Shown: positions 26,374-34,914, counted from the stretch's first letter. The stretch: 52,307 bases of DNA from a virus (IMGVR_UViG_3300009508_002179:1-52307), one strand, 5' to 3'. Program-made: numbers and translations. Notes: generated by a model not told the origin, from the letters alone.

Positions 26374-27240
26374 ATGCGAACTGTTTTTTGTTACTGGAAC
26401 AGAGGGGTCAATTGCATGCCCCCTCCAATTAGAATAATTTACGAAAGAAATTGTAGATTACTGAAATCATTTGGGTTGAAATTCAGACTTGTTTCTGATG
26501 AGAATGCTTCTGAGTTTGTAGGAATTCTTCCTGATTTTTTTGAAAATCTTTCGCCCAATCATAAGAGTGATTTTTTAAGGTGGGAAATTCTTTATAAGCA
26601 CGGAGGTGTTTGGCTGGATACCGATATTATTTTATACAAAGACATAACTCCTCTTTTTGAAAAACTTTATGATTTTGATTCTGTGGATGTTTTATTAAAT
26701 ATAGAATACAGATCAAAAATACATAATATATTGCAGGAAAACTGTGTGGAAGAATTGGTGGTATACGAAGATTTCTACATAAAGCCTGCTTGCTGTGTGG
26801 TTTTTGCGAAGCCAAAGTCAGATTTTATTAAATTCTGCAAAGAAAATACTTTAGAAAAAATAAGCTCCAGCCTTCACTTGGACTGGTGGGACATCGGACC
26901 GTGTATGATATCTAAAGCATATAGGAATAATAAATCTTTGGCATATATATTAAACAATTCAGAGATGGACGAGTTGGGCTTTAATGCTGTCACCTGGAAG
27001 GTGGACCTTAGCTTGCCTACTATTTTAAATAATTACCCTGGATATAATAAGTCTCAATGGTACGGCTCCCCACCAACAGTCGCCCAGAAAGCAAAAAGAA
27101 TGATCTTGAATGAAAATTTCTTTTATTTACCTATATGGTCTATACATAAAAGAAATAATGGAGACCAAAAGAATATTGAAAGTGTATTATTTCAAGAGGA
27201 GAGATCTCTTTTTTATCAACTTAACAAACTGTCTAAATAA
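26374..27240 (+). CDS. GT32-type glycosyltransferase (DXD sugar transferase)
   Basis: A 288-residue protein with the GT32 pattern: CYWNRGVNCMPPPIR at the start, KSDFLRWEILYKHGGVWLDTDIILYKDI near residues 63-90 (metal-binding DTD), and later WWDIGPCMI with an acceptor loop. Such enzymes transfer sugars in capsule and surface polysaccharide synthesis. A GTGTAT motif lies 17 bases before the ATG. The stop overlaps the next gene's start by one base (TAATG). Confidence 0.75.
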   Translation: MRTVFCYWNRGVNCMPPPIRIIYERNCRLLKSFGLKFRLVSDENASEFVGILPDFFENLSPNHKSDFLRWEILYKHGGVWLDTDIILYKDITPLFEKLYDFDSVDVLLNIEYRSKIHNILQENCVEELVVYEDFYIKPACCVVFAKPKSDFIKFCKENTLEKISSSLHLDWWDIGPCMISKAYRNNKSLAYILNNSEMDELGFNAVTWKVDLSLPTILNNYPGYNKSQWYGSPPTVAQKAKRMILNENFFYLPIWSIHKRNNGDQKNIESVLFQEERSLFYQLNKLSK

Positions 27241-29030
27241 TGAAATTAGGATTTTTAATATGGAAATTTCCAGCACAAGCCAACACTTTTATAGTTAATG
27301 AAATAAAAGAGTTTATTAAATCTGGAAGGCATGATTACCATATTTATTCTTTAGATAAACCAAGTTCTTATACATTTGATATATTTAAAGAAGATTTAGA
27401 TTTTATAGACCGTGATAAAATCACATATATAAAAAAGGAAGGGCTGATGATGGAAAAGATTATTCGCCTGTCAGAAGTTCCCTTTCACTCAAAACTAAAA
27501 GACTCAGATATCCATTCTGCTAAAGAGATTCATGACATTGAAGAAATCAAACATAAATCAATAGCCAATAAATTTGCATTCTCTAATTTAGCCAAAAGAA
27601 TACATGAGGATGGAGTAAAAGCTATTTACTCGCCTTTTGGTAATTATACTTCCGATATAGCTATGATGTTGAAAGTTCATTACGGAATACCTTATATGTT
27701 CTCTGTACATGCGTATGATTTATTCACCGAATTTAATTATCAGAAGCAAAAAGCTAAAACATGCCATAAAGCACTTCCTATATCAGAATATAATAAAAAA
27801 TATTTAAAAGATTTAGACTTCCCTTCTATAAAGACTACAGTTAAAAGGATAAATTTCAGAAGCGAGTCGAGCAGCATTGTTGAATATAAGTCGGAATATA
27901 AATATATTTTTTCCGCCAGCAGGCTTGACCCTATGAAAGGTTATGAATATTCTATAAAAGCTTTTTCTGAATTTTTGAAATCTAATCCTGACTACCGTTA
28001 TTACATAGCAGGAAGAGGCGATCAGGAATACGAATTGTTTTTAAAAAAAATTGTTAAGGATTTATCAATAGAGGATAAAGTTCATTTTTTAGGTTTCATA
28101 AGTAACGAGGAAGTTATTTCATATATAAAAGGAGCTCGATTTACAATTCTTTCCTCTGTTGAATTAAGTAATAGCGATAAAGAGGGTATACCCACATTTT
28201 TTATAGAAAGTTTGTCGAACGGAATTCCTGCCATTGGATCAAAATTATCAGGTATACCTGAGTTGCTAAACGATGATGTAGGGGGGTTATCCGAACAGGC
28301 TGATATTGATAGCATAGTGTATCAAATGGAAAGACTGGCTTCATTATTGAATAGGAAAATTGAAAAAAGAAAGATGAGAAGACAGTGCAGGATGAAGGTC
28401 TCTAGTATGTATGATAATCTTGCGAATATAAATATATTAAATGATACATTAGACTCATTGTCTGTAGAGGATTTTTTCTGTTATAATAATTTAGAGCTAG
28501 ACCCCTTTATTCCTATAGAAAATCCCGGTTTGGATAGTATCCTTTTAAATCAAAAACCTATTTCAAAAGATAAAACTTTTATCTATAATCCATACAATAT
28601 TAAGATTTGGAAAATTGATAATTTTCCATATAAAAATATACAAGATTGTAATATCAATAAATATAAAAAACTTATAAATGAGAAGTATTCATGGTTTAAT
28701 TATGAAGGAGGATGTGTTAAAGATTTAAAAACTTATTTTAATATTGTAAAAAATAGTAATAATATTATAATTAACAATGATCTTAGCTTTGTAATACTTA
28801 ATCATTTATTCCCCAATAGTAAATTTATATTATATGTACCTGAAAATCTGGAATGGGTAAGAGAGAAAATGATAAAGAATGGTTGGTGCCAGGGGGACTT
28901 AAAGGTTATAGATTCGACGGTTAAAGGCGGAGAAGCGGTTCTTGAATTAATGCAGAAATGCATGAAAAAAATAATAGACGAAGATTCTCTAGAAATAATA
29001 AAAATAAATGACAAAGAGCTCGAAAGATAA
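27240..29030 (+). CDS. GT4-family glycosyltransferase with C-terminal extension
   Basis: A 596-residue protein. Residues about 220-380 are a clear GT-B C-terminal domain of the GT4 type: IFSASRLDPMKGYEYSIKAF, HFLGFISNEEVISYIKGA, then EGIPTFFIESLSNGIPAIG with the E-x7-E donor-binding motif and a following LSGIPELL. The N-terminal half holds an acceptor domain. The last 170 residues are a separate, AT-rich, low-similarity domain that I cannot name. GT4 enzymes use nucleotide sugars (UDP or GDP). The extension and its Asn/Lys/Ile-rich composition set it apart from standard GT4 enzymes. It overlaps the nuclease gene by 23 bases. Confidence 0.75.
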   Translation: MKLGFLIWKFPAQANTFIVNEIKEFIKSGRHDYHIYSLDKPSSYTFDIFKEDLDFIDRDKITYIKKEGLMMEKIIRLSEVPFHSKLKDSDIHSAKEIHDIEEIKHKSIANKFAFSNLAKRIHEDGVKAIYSPFGNYTSDIAMMLKVHYGIPYMFSVHAYDLFTEFNYQKQKAKTCHKALPISEYNKKYLKDLDFPSIKTTVKRINFRSESSSIVEYKSEYKYIFSASRLDPMKGYEYSIKAFSEFLKSNPDYRYYIAGRGDQEYELFLKKIVKDLSIEDKVHFLGFISNEEVISYIKGARFTILSSVELSNSDKEGIPTFFIESLSNGIPAIGSKLSGIPELLNDDVGGLSEQADIDSIVYQMERLASLLNRKIEKRKMRRQCRMKVSSMYDNLANINILNDTLDSLSVEDFFCYNNLELDPFIPIENPGLDSILLNQKPISKDKTFIYNPYNIKIWKIDNFPYKNIQDCNINKYKKLINEKYSWFNYEGGCVKDLKTYFNIVKNSNNIIINNDLSFVILNHLFPNSKFILYVPENLEWVREKMIKNGWCQGDLKVIDSTVKGGEAVLELMQKCMKKIIDEDSLEIIKINDKELER

Positions 29031-29535
29031 AGGTAATGCTTGGGAGCTTGAATTAGCTAAAATATTAGAAGATAACTTTGAAGGAAAATTTAGTAGGACT
29101 CCTAGATCTGGCGCGATTTTTGGAGGGTCTAATGCAGAGAAAGCGGAAGGAGAAAGGGAAGATGTGGTTGAAATACTTTCTGGAGACTTAATAACCCCCA
29201 AAGACTTTCCCTTCTTGGTGGAAGCCAAACACTATGAAGATTTTAAGTTCTCGCAAGTAATAAATGGTCAAAACAAAGAGTTCGACGGATGGATAGATCA
29301 AGCTAGCACAGATGCGGAAAGATGCTCTAAACTTCCAATGATATTTTGTAAAATTAATTATATTGGAATATATTGTATATTTGAATATAAGATATTATCA
29401 TTAGATAGCGGTATTTGCCCTACTACATATTTCTCTAATCATTTAATATATAAAAGAAAATGGATAATGATATCTATGGAAACTTTTTTAAATTATAAAA
29501 ATATAATAGTTGATATGGCCAGACTTAAATCTTAA
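29008..29535 (+). CDS. Putative PD-(D/E)XK nuclease
   Basis: A 175-residue protein. The N-terminal KGNAWELELAKILEDNF helix, FSRTPRSGAIFGG, then ILSGDLITPKDFPFLVEAKHYEDF has the helix-strand-(G)D-x-E-x-K layout of restriction-type and Holliday-junction-type nucleases (Asp58, Glu70, Lys72 by estimate). It could take part in recombination, replication or superinfection defence. It overlaps the GT4 gene by 23 bases, and its stop overlaps the convergent minus-strand gene's stop by two bases. Confidence 0.6.
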   Translation: MTKSSKDKGNAWELELAKILEDNFEGKFSRTPRSGAIFGGSNAEKAEGEREDVVEILSGDLITPKDFPFLVEAKHYEDFKFSQVINGQNKEFDGWIDQASTDAERCSKLPMIFCKINYIGIYCIFEYKILSLDSGICPTTYFSNHLIYKRKWIMISMETFLNYKNIIVDMARLKS

Positions 29536-30176
29536 GCGTTATTCCTCATTTGCCTTATAAGCCCAGAAAAAGAAGACCAGCCTGTGCCTTTGAACCTTTT
29601 AGCCCCTATGCACAAATACAAGTCTATAACAGAATCTTCTAAAGATGTGTGTCTGAATCCAGATTTTTGTATAAATTTAATATATTTTATAAGAGGCGCG
29701 AATTTATCATAAAATATTTTCTGCGTTTCTAAATTATCTGTAGCTATATATAATGGCCTATCTTTATTATTATCTATAAAATTAAAAAACAATTCGTCTG
29801 GTTGATATATATTTCTCTGCTTTCTTATTAATACATGATCTGTTCTTCTTATATGAACTGCATTGTAATCTAGCGATAGTTTGCCCTGAACCTCTTTAAC
29901 TTTTTGCATAATTTCTTTCTTAACCTTTAGATCTTTATATAAAAACATTTTGTTAGCGTCGAAATTATGCCTACATATACCGTAAGTAGGGCTAGATGTC
30001 GTATTATTAAAGAAAACTCCTTCTGGGGGCTCGAATAACTCCAGAAAGTGACCAGGGCAATCTTCGTCTGGGGTCCAATTAACAAAAAGCTCTTCTTTTT
30101 TCTGTTTACAATATTCCAGATGAGAAAAAAGGCTTCTTAGTCTGTTAGACAAACCTAAGTTTACGGTAATCTGCAT
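29532..30176 (-). CDS. Short fucosyltransferase-like protein
   Basis: A 214-residue protein. It starts MQITVNLGLSNRLRSLFS, with a glycine/Asn-rich donor loop, and has NAVHIRRTDHVLI near residues 104-116, matching HxRxxD fucosyltransferases. Near the end GAKRFKGTGWSSFSGLI matches the second donor loop. It is shorter than the 24602 protein, consisting only of the core. It probably uses GDP-fucose or a related donor. It runs convergently into the nuclease gene with no space for a terminator. Confidence 0.6.
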   Translation of the reverse strand: MQITVNLGLSNRLRSLFSHLEYCKQKKEELFVNWTPDEDCPGHFLELFEPPEGVFFNNTTSSPTYGICRHNFDANKMFLYKDLKVKKEIMQKVKEVQGKLSLDYNAVHIRRTDHVLIRKQRNIYQPDELFFNFIDNNKDRPLYIATDNLETQKIFYDKFAPLIKYIKFIQKSGFRHTSLEDSVIDLYLCIGAKRFKGTGWSSFSGLIRQMRNNA

Positions 30177-30178
30177 TT

Positions 30179-30757
30179 TTAAAAATCATAAGGGAATAAA
30201 TTTAAGTCTTGTTCAAATCTTTTTTCTATAATTTTTATTGTTTCTGAATTGTAATACTCTTTATAATTCCCTCTATTTGAAGAATTTATTTTTTTAATAG
30301 GTTGGCTGTATTCTATATTGTTCTTTTCACATATATATTTCATATCTTCATTTATAGTTTCTAATCTTCCTACGTAATTCAAAGATATATTTTCCTTATT
30401 TAATAAAAAGCCTAATATCGATAAGGGGTCTTGAGTTGACCACTTTTCACCATCAACCGTTTTATTCTCCCAGTGATTAGGCAGCCCTTTTCTTACCCAG
30501 TGATCAAAACCCTGTTTGTTTTTAGGTTCGTATGGGTCGCCATGATGATGAAAATACCAAGAAACCATCCTGTCCCAAGGATTTCTTATAAAGGTGAACT
30601 TAAAGAACTTCTCTAGTTCGTCATAAGACAGGTCTGACGAATACTTTCTTAGTGTCTCGTGCCTAAGTCCATTCCACCCAAAAAACCTCTCTATAGAGAC
30701 TCCAGCGCATTTAGGAATATGTATAAAAATTAAGTTGGGATCTTTTTTTATCACCAC
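30179..30757 (-). CDS. Sulfotransferase, P-loop type (Sulfotransfer_2-like) 1
   Basis: A 192-residue protein with a GTG start (two adjacent GTGs at 30757 and 30754). The 5'-phosphosulfate loop is FIHIPKCAGVSIERFFGW (residues 11-28). The 3'-phosphate-binding region is FTFIRNPWDRMVSWYF (54-69). These residues bind PAPS; the enzyme would move sulfate to a hydroxyl on a glycan. The C-terminus FEQDLNLFPYDF is related to, but diverged from, the common 3' module of the other sulfotransferases. Confidence 0.85.
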   Translation of the reverse strand: MVIKKDPNLIFIHIPKCAGVSIERFFGWNGLRHETLRKYSSDLSYDELEKFFKFTFIRNPWDRMVSWYFHHHGDPYEPKNKQGFDHWVRKGLPNHWENKTVDGEKWSTQDPLSILGFLLNKENISLNYVGRLETINEDMKYICEKNNIEYSQPIKKINSSNRGNYKEYYNSETIKIIEKRFEQDLNLFPYDF

Positions 30758-30772
30758 TTATTATAAAATAAA

Positions 30773-32101
30773 TTAGTGATATTTAAATAATTTCCTAATA
30801 TCTCTTACGACATAACTTCCGAACCTATTATCATACCTATTGTCAAAAAGATAATTAGAAGGGTGTAGGGCTATACATGTTCCATTTATAAAATTTTTAA
30901 AATTCATTCCTGGATCTTCTAGTAGTTGGTGCCATGTTAATCGATTTCCGCCAGTCCTGTAAGGAATCCTTAAGCTTAATTTAGGATTAAGTTGTATTGC
31001 TGAATTTTTCTTAACATATCTAATTTCTGAATTATGTATATGTATGCAATTTACAAAACCATGAAATCCTATATTATACAATTCAAGCCCTTCTAACTTC
31101 AATGCACTTAAAAATTGCTGCTCGCAATGAAGTGTTCCTAGGGGAAGTTCTGAGAAATTAGTAGTAATTAAATCTGCGGTTTTTTTTGTAAAAGCCCATG
31201 CATCGGAACTGTAAGGAGGCATTCTGGAAGATTGTTCGCTATGTTCTCTTACTATTAATTTTCCCACTTTCTTCGTGCCATTTAATCTGCTGGATGGAAC
31301 TATACTACCATCAGCCATCTCGTCTTGCCTAGTCATTGATAATAAAAACTTATCTGTGTAATTTATTTTTTTTAAAATACCCACCGTCTTATCAAAATAG
31401 CAATCTGAATTGCACAGTAAATAAACCGAATCGCCATTCCCATGATTTCTCGCGTATTTTAATGCAGCCTCATAATTAAGTCTTACTGGAGACACTATTA
31501 TGTCAACCTTTTTCTTCAAGGAACTCGGAATCCCTAGCTTTTTCAATAAAGAAATCGTACTATCCGAAATGACTGAATTGTACCTCCTGCTAGGTTGATC
31601 CACAAAAATAACAATTTTATCAATCAGCTCATTTTTAACATTTAATAAAATGCTTTTTTTTAACTCATTAAATCTTTCCTTGCTTTTTTCCGAGTATATA
31701 GAAGTTATTAATGTTATTTCTTGTTTAGAGTCTCTCGTTGGTACTTCCTGGTGATTAATTTTTTTAATTTTTACCAAAGATTCTTTCTCAGTTAAATCAA
31801 CTAAGCATTTTATGGTATTTTTCTCGACGTAATCTGCGTAAATTTTCCTAATTATTTTTTCGCAGGGTTCAGAAAATTTTTCTCCGTGAATATGACTTTC
31901 TATTAGAGGCCAAAGATATTCATTCTTCCATTTGATCGTAAAGTCGTTAGATAATATTTCTTCTACAGAATCCTTCGATAGTGCTTCTGGGTTGTTTTGA
32001 GCTATGGAAATAAGCACAGGTCTTATCTCGTGCAGCATGCTTATGAAATTATAACTTTCAGTTATGCTCCCGCAACATTCACATACATTAATCTTCCTCA
32101 T
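30773..32101 (-). CDS. GT-A-like glycosyltransferase with a Cys-rich N-terminus
   Basis: A 442-residue protein. The first 15 residues hold three cysteines in CxCCGS. Residues about 130-310 look like a GT-A catalytic domain: ITLITSIYSEKSKERFNELK, then YLLCNSDCYFDKTVG (a DxD-like motif SDCYF) and the DAWAFTKKTADLI and LHCEQQF segments. The pattern resembles enzymes that transfer glucose- or rhamnose-like sugars. The C-terminus has LALHPSNYLFDNRYDNR with an unknown role. It lies between two sulfotransferase genes, fitting a sugar-then-sulfate pathway. Confidence 0.55.
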   Translation of the reverse strand: MRKINVCECCGSITESYNFISMLHEIRPVLISIAQNNPEALSKDSVEEILSNDFTIKWKNEYLWPLIESHIHGEKFSEPCEKIIRKIYADYVEKNTIKCLVDLTEKESLVKIKKINHQEVPTRDSKQEITLITSIYSEKSKERFNELKKSILLNVKNELIDKIVIFVDQPSRRYNSVISDSTISLLKKLGIPSSLKKKVDIIVSPVRLNYEAALKYARNHGNGDSVYLLCNSDCYFDKTVGILKKINYTDKFLLSMTRQDEMADGSIVPSSRLNGTKKVGKLIVREHSEQSSRMPPYSSDAWAFTKKTADLITTNFSELPLGTLHCEQQFLSALKLEGLELYNIGFHGFVNCIHIHNSEIRYVKKNSAIQLNPKLSLRIPYRTGGNRLTWHQLLEDPGMNFKNFINGTCIALHPSNYLFDNRYDNRFGSYVVRDIRKLFKYH

Positions 32102-32102
32102 T

Positions 32103-32714
32103 TTAAAAATTATAATTAAATCTCTTAATGTCTTCTTTGTATAATTTAGCTACTTCCTGCTGCGATTCTTTATTGTAACAATCTTTGTAATTTATTTTTG
32201 GAGCTTTATGATTGTATTTCTTATGGTCAAACGGATTTTTTCTCTCCAAAGGTATATTCTTACCTATTTTTTGACAAATCGTTTCCCAGCTGCCCTTGAG
32301 ATCCTCAAATCTTCCTATAAAATCTAAAGGTTCATCTAAAATATTTAAATATATCGAGTTTTTAATTGGATTGTCTTTTGAGGTGCTTATCGATCTATGA
32401 TCAAATTCAAATCCATACCTATTAATTCTTTTTTTAAATCCACTTAAGTCAATTTTCCCATCTTCAATTTTTACTTTGTAAAAATTAGGGAATCTAGCTA
32501 AAGATTTTGTCCTATCCCAGGGATTTCTAATTATAGTGAATTTAAAATAATCATCCCAATATTTTGAGTAAGCCTTTTTCGCGTCGCTTGCAAATATATG
32601 CTTTGTTTTTTTATCAATCAACCACCAGTCTTTTTTTACAAGACTTAGCTCTATACTGCTTCCTGCGCAACCAGGAATATGTATAAATATGCATTTATTC
32701 TTATGATCAATCAT
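32103..32714 (-). CDS. Sulfotransferase, P-loop type 2
   Basis: From the ATG at 32714 this is a 203-residue protein; ATGs slightly upstream (32717 or 32729) are also possible. The phosphate loop CIFIHIPGCAGSSIELSL (near residues 9-26) is followed by KFTIIRNPWDRTKSL (near 65-79). The Gly-Cys pair replaces the usual Lys-x-Gly in the loop, so PAPS binding may be altered. Downstream DFIGRFEDLKGSWETIC matches family members. GTGTATATA lies nine bases before the start. A PAPS-dependent role on glycans is inferred from family. Confidence 0.8.
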   Translation of the reverse strand: MIDHKNKCIFIHIPGCAGSSIELSLVKKDWWLIDKKTKHIFASDAKKAYSKYWDDYFKFTIIRNPWDRTKSLARFPNFYKVKIEDGKIDLSGFKKRINRYGFEFDHRSISTSKDNPIKNSIYLNILDEPLDFIGRFEDLKGSWETICQKIGKNIPLERKNPFDHKKYNHKAPKINYKDCYNKESQQEVAKLYKEDIKRFNYNF

Positions 32715-32735
32715 CATAAGTATATACACTCTTAA

Positions 32736-32963
32736 TTAAATAACTTTAAATGAAATTTTATGTTTTTGGGATTTTGGCGGATTAGAATATATAATGCAAT
32801 CATTTTCCCAATGTAAATTTACGAAATCTTGCTCAAATAATCCGACATTGTGCATGAAATTGCAAATGCAATATAATCTTATTTCGTCAAAAATGTTCTC
32901 ACTATTAGTTATTTTAAATTCATTTACGCAAATGTCCTCAAAGAGGACTTCTATTTTTCTCAT
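32736..32963 (-). CDS. Small hypothetical protein
   Basis: A 75-residue protein starting MRKIEVLFEDICVNEFKITN. It contains three cysteines (LYCIC and ENDCII), no signal or membrane helix, and no motif I recognise. It lies between the sulfotransferase at 32714 and the broken gene at 32976, and may be cargo of the recombining island. Function unknown. Confidence 0.45.
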   Translation of the reverse strand: MRKIEVLFEDICVNEFKITNSENIFDEIRLYCICNFMHNVGLFEQDFVNLHWENDCIIYSNPPKSQKHKISFKVI

Positions 32964-32975
32964 CTTAACTACTCT

Positions 32976-33362
32976 TTAAACTTTTAACATTTCATTAAAT
33001 TCTTTAAGGTCAACTCCCCCTCCATCTGTTAAAGAGGGGTATAGAACTTTGAACCATTCTTTTTTAAATTCCCGTTTTCTTCCTTTAAGCAATACCTTGC
33101 ATTCTTTTATTTGACTTGATGTAATGCCGTTTAGAACAAGATCCCAAGCATGCTCTGCTGCAAAATGAAAATATGCATTTTCACCTCTTGTGAGAATCGG
33201 TATGCCATTTCTTACTTTGGGTAAAGTCAATGAAGTAGACTTACCTTGATGAAATCCATTTCCAGCATCCCTCAATACGAATTTTCCGTCTGTCAATCCG
33301 ACTTCAACTTCGAATTTTATATTTGAGTTATCCTCTCCCAGAAAACTGCCGTTCCATTCGAT
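32976..33362 (-). pseudogene. 5'-truncated or frameshifted gene of unknown function
   Basis: The frame is open from 33362 down to the stop at 32976, but there is no ATG or GTG at the 5' side: the first codons read IEWNGSFLGEDNSN, and a stop lies at 33366-33368. The only nearby start is a TTG at 33296. An ATG at 33382 lies in the -1 frame. Just upstream, the broken frame codes for LQYKHEFGE, similar to a sulfotransferase C-terminus, followed by the stop. The C-terminal 106 residues contain GENAYFHFAAEHAWDLVL, with no family that I recognise. WxGxF in its first residues recalls the ENMQWSGQ motif of other genes. Confidence 0.5.
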
Positions 33363-33397
33363 TTTTTATTCTCCAAACTCATGTTTATATTGCAATG

Positions 33398-34036
33398 TTA
33401 TTCCCCAAATTTATATCCGAAATACTCGATGTCCTTTGCGTATTTTTGGGCAACGATTTGACGAGTTTCGTCATCGTAGTATTCGGTATAGTGTTTATGT
33501 TTACTTTTGTTATTATGCGGAAGTTGTTGCCGTGGAATTCCAATTTTGTCGCAGACGGTATTAAAGTCTTCTTGGAGGTTTTCTGTTTTTCCGATGAAAT
33601 CTAATAAATTATTTTGGTTTTTATCTTCGTAATATCTACTATACCCAAGGTAGCAAGAATTTCTTTTTTTATACTCAGACCGTATGAATGTATTAAAATC
33701 AATTAAAGAAAATTCTTTATATTTATTATACTGTTTTGCTGTAAAATCATATTTTGGGGATTCAGTTTTATGCACCTGCTTACACATGAACTCGTACCAG
33801 GATACTATTCTATCCCAGGGATTTCTGACAAATGAGAATTTAAAATACGAATTGAATTTTTTTGTGTCATTTACAAATAGTTCCTTTTTAACTTCCGACG
33901 CAGTAGTGTGTGGATTTTTTTCGTTAAAATTGCCGTATCTTATATCGGAATACTGATTCAATCTGTTTCTTATTGATACCGACCCAGTCTTTTCCATTGC
34001 AATATATACAAACTTATTTTTATGTGATATTATCAT
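33398..34036 (-). CDS. Sulfotransferase, P-loop type 3 (shared C-terminal module)
   Basis: A 212-residue protein. The phosphate loop is FVYIAMEKTGSVSIRNRL (near residues 9-26), and the 3'-phosphate region FSFVRNPWDRIVSWYEF is near 67-83. Residues from about 150 to the end carry the module DFNTVCDKIGIP then HKHYTEYYDDETRQIVA and IEYFGYKFGE, which recurs in other sulfotransferases of the island. The middle part is unlike them. Expected role is transfer of sulfate from PAPS. It follows the alpha/beta hydrolase gene with three bases of spacing. Confidence 0.85.
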   Translation of the reverse strand: MIISHKNKFVYIAMEKTGSVSIRNRLNQYSDIRYGNFNEKNPHTTASEVKKELFVNDTKKFNSYFKFSFVRNPWDRIVSWYEFMCKQVHKTESPKYDFTAKQYNKYKEFSLIDFNTFIRSEYKKRNSCYLGYSRYYEDKNQNNLLDFIGKTENLQEDFNTVCDKIGIPRQQLPHNNKSKHKHYTEYYDDETRQIVAQKYAKDIEYFGYKFGE

Positions 34037-34039
34037 TTC

Positions 34040-34768
34040 TTATTCATGTTCGAGGAATTTTTGGATTGGTAGAGCAAAAAAACCATCGAATTTACTTACG
34101 GCTGGAAAGCTCCTAATTTGGTCGTAATGATAATCTCCGTGCAAGATAAGGTCTAGCAGACCATCCTCGCAGTTTTCATCTCCTTTGAAAGCCACATCAT
34201 AGATAACATTTTCATTTAATACTTTAACAATTTTATTGTATTTGCTCCAAGTAGCGGGACATTCTTTTGCTCGTTTGATTAGATTTTTTTTTCCTTGACT
34301 GTTTTTTGGCAAATTATCAACGAGGTATTGCAAATCTGTTTGAGTATTGAGTGCAATTACATTATTTACTTTTAACAAACTTCCGAATAATAAACTTGCA
34401 TAACCTCCCGCACTGCTCCCCATACATAACACTTTATCGTATTTAGCGAATTCTTTTCTCAGAAATGCAATAGTATGATTAATATTCTTTCCAATTCCAT
34501 TAAGACTACCAAGATACCATTTACTTTGATTTCTTAAATACAATACATCAAAGTCGTTGCGTTTATATTTTAGTTCCATTAAACTTCTTTTTCTTTGAAA
34601 AAAGTCTTTTTCAGGTGCTCCATTGCTTGAAAAACTTACAATAAGTTTTTTGTTATTATCACCCACTTTAACATACGATATTTCAGTTGCTTCTTGTTTG
34701 TTAATATACTGCATCGCATCTTCATAATTGTTCATTTCCACCCTCTTGTATTTTGGTGATGTTATCAT
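34040..34768 (-). CDS. Alpha/beta hydrolase-like protein with sulfotransferase-like 5' end
   Basis: A 242-residue protein. CMGSSAGGYASLLFGSLL near residues 117-134 holds the nucleophile elbow GxSxG (here GSSAGG), and HGDYHYDQI near 211 could supply the late His. This fits an alpha/beta hydrolase that removes acyl groups, such as a glycan esterase or deacetylase. The first seven codons (MITSPKYK) match the start of the sulfotransferase gene at 37227 in 20 of 23 bases, although the rest is unrelated. That suggests a recombination join at the 5' end. It is embedded in the sulfotransferase island. Confidence 0.55.
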   Translation of the reverse strand: MITSPKYKRVEMNNYEDAMQYINKQEATEISYVKVGDNNKKLIVSFSSNGAPEKDFFQRKRSLMELKYKRNDFDVLYLRNQSKWYLGSLNGIGKNINHTIAFLRKEFAKYDKVLCMGSSAGGYASLLFGSLLKVNNVIALNTQTDLQYLVDNLPKNSQGKKNLIKRAKECPATWSKYNKIVKVLNENVIYDVAFKGDENCEDGLLDLILHGDYHYDQIRSFPAVSKFDGFFALPIQKFLEHE

Positions 34769-34769
34769 T

Positions 34770-34914
34770 TTAAATTTCCTTGATATAATATTTTTTAATA
34801 TATTCTTCGTCCATAATTTCTGCTTCGTTTATTATGTCCACACATTCCATTTAATTTGTTGTCTAAAAAAGTAGATCCACTTCTTGGGGTCGATAATAAT
34901 ATTGTTGAATTCAT
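34770..34914 (-). pseudogene. Remnant of a PRSGST-type sulfotransferase
   Basis: Two bases after a sulfotransferase stop, an ATG at 34914 opens a frame reading MNSTILLSTPRSGSTFLDNK, an excellent phosphate-binding loop of a sulfotransferase. It then runs out at a stop near 34795. A different frame continues coding-like sequence (VDIINEAEIMDEEYIKK) to a stop at 34770. This looks like a gene with most of its middle deleted and the frame lost. The loop type (PRSGST) differs from its neighbours (PKTGGT-like), so it is the scar of another sulfotransferase. Confidence 0.65.

Noticed and set aside
22000-29535. A host-derived capsule locus rather than phage genes
   Set aside because: The cluster is flanked on both sides by phage genes on the same composition and with the same motif (GTGTA) before several starts, and it has phage-like overlaps. 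Capsule export genes (Wzx, Wzy, Wza) are absent.
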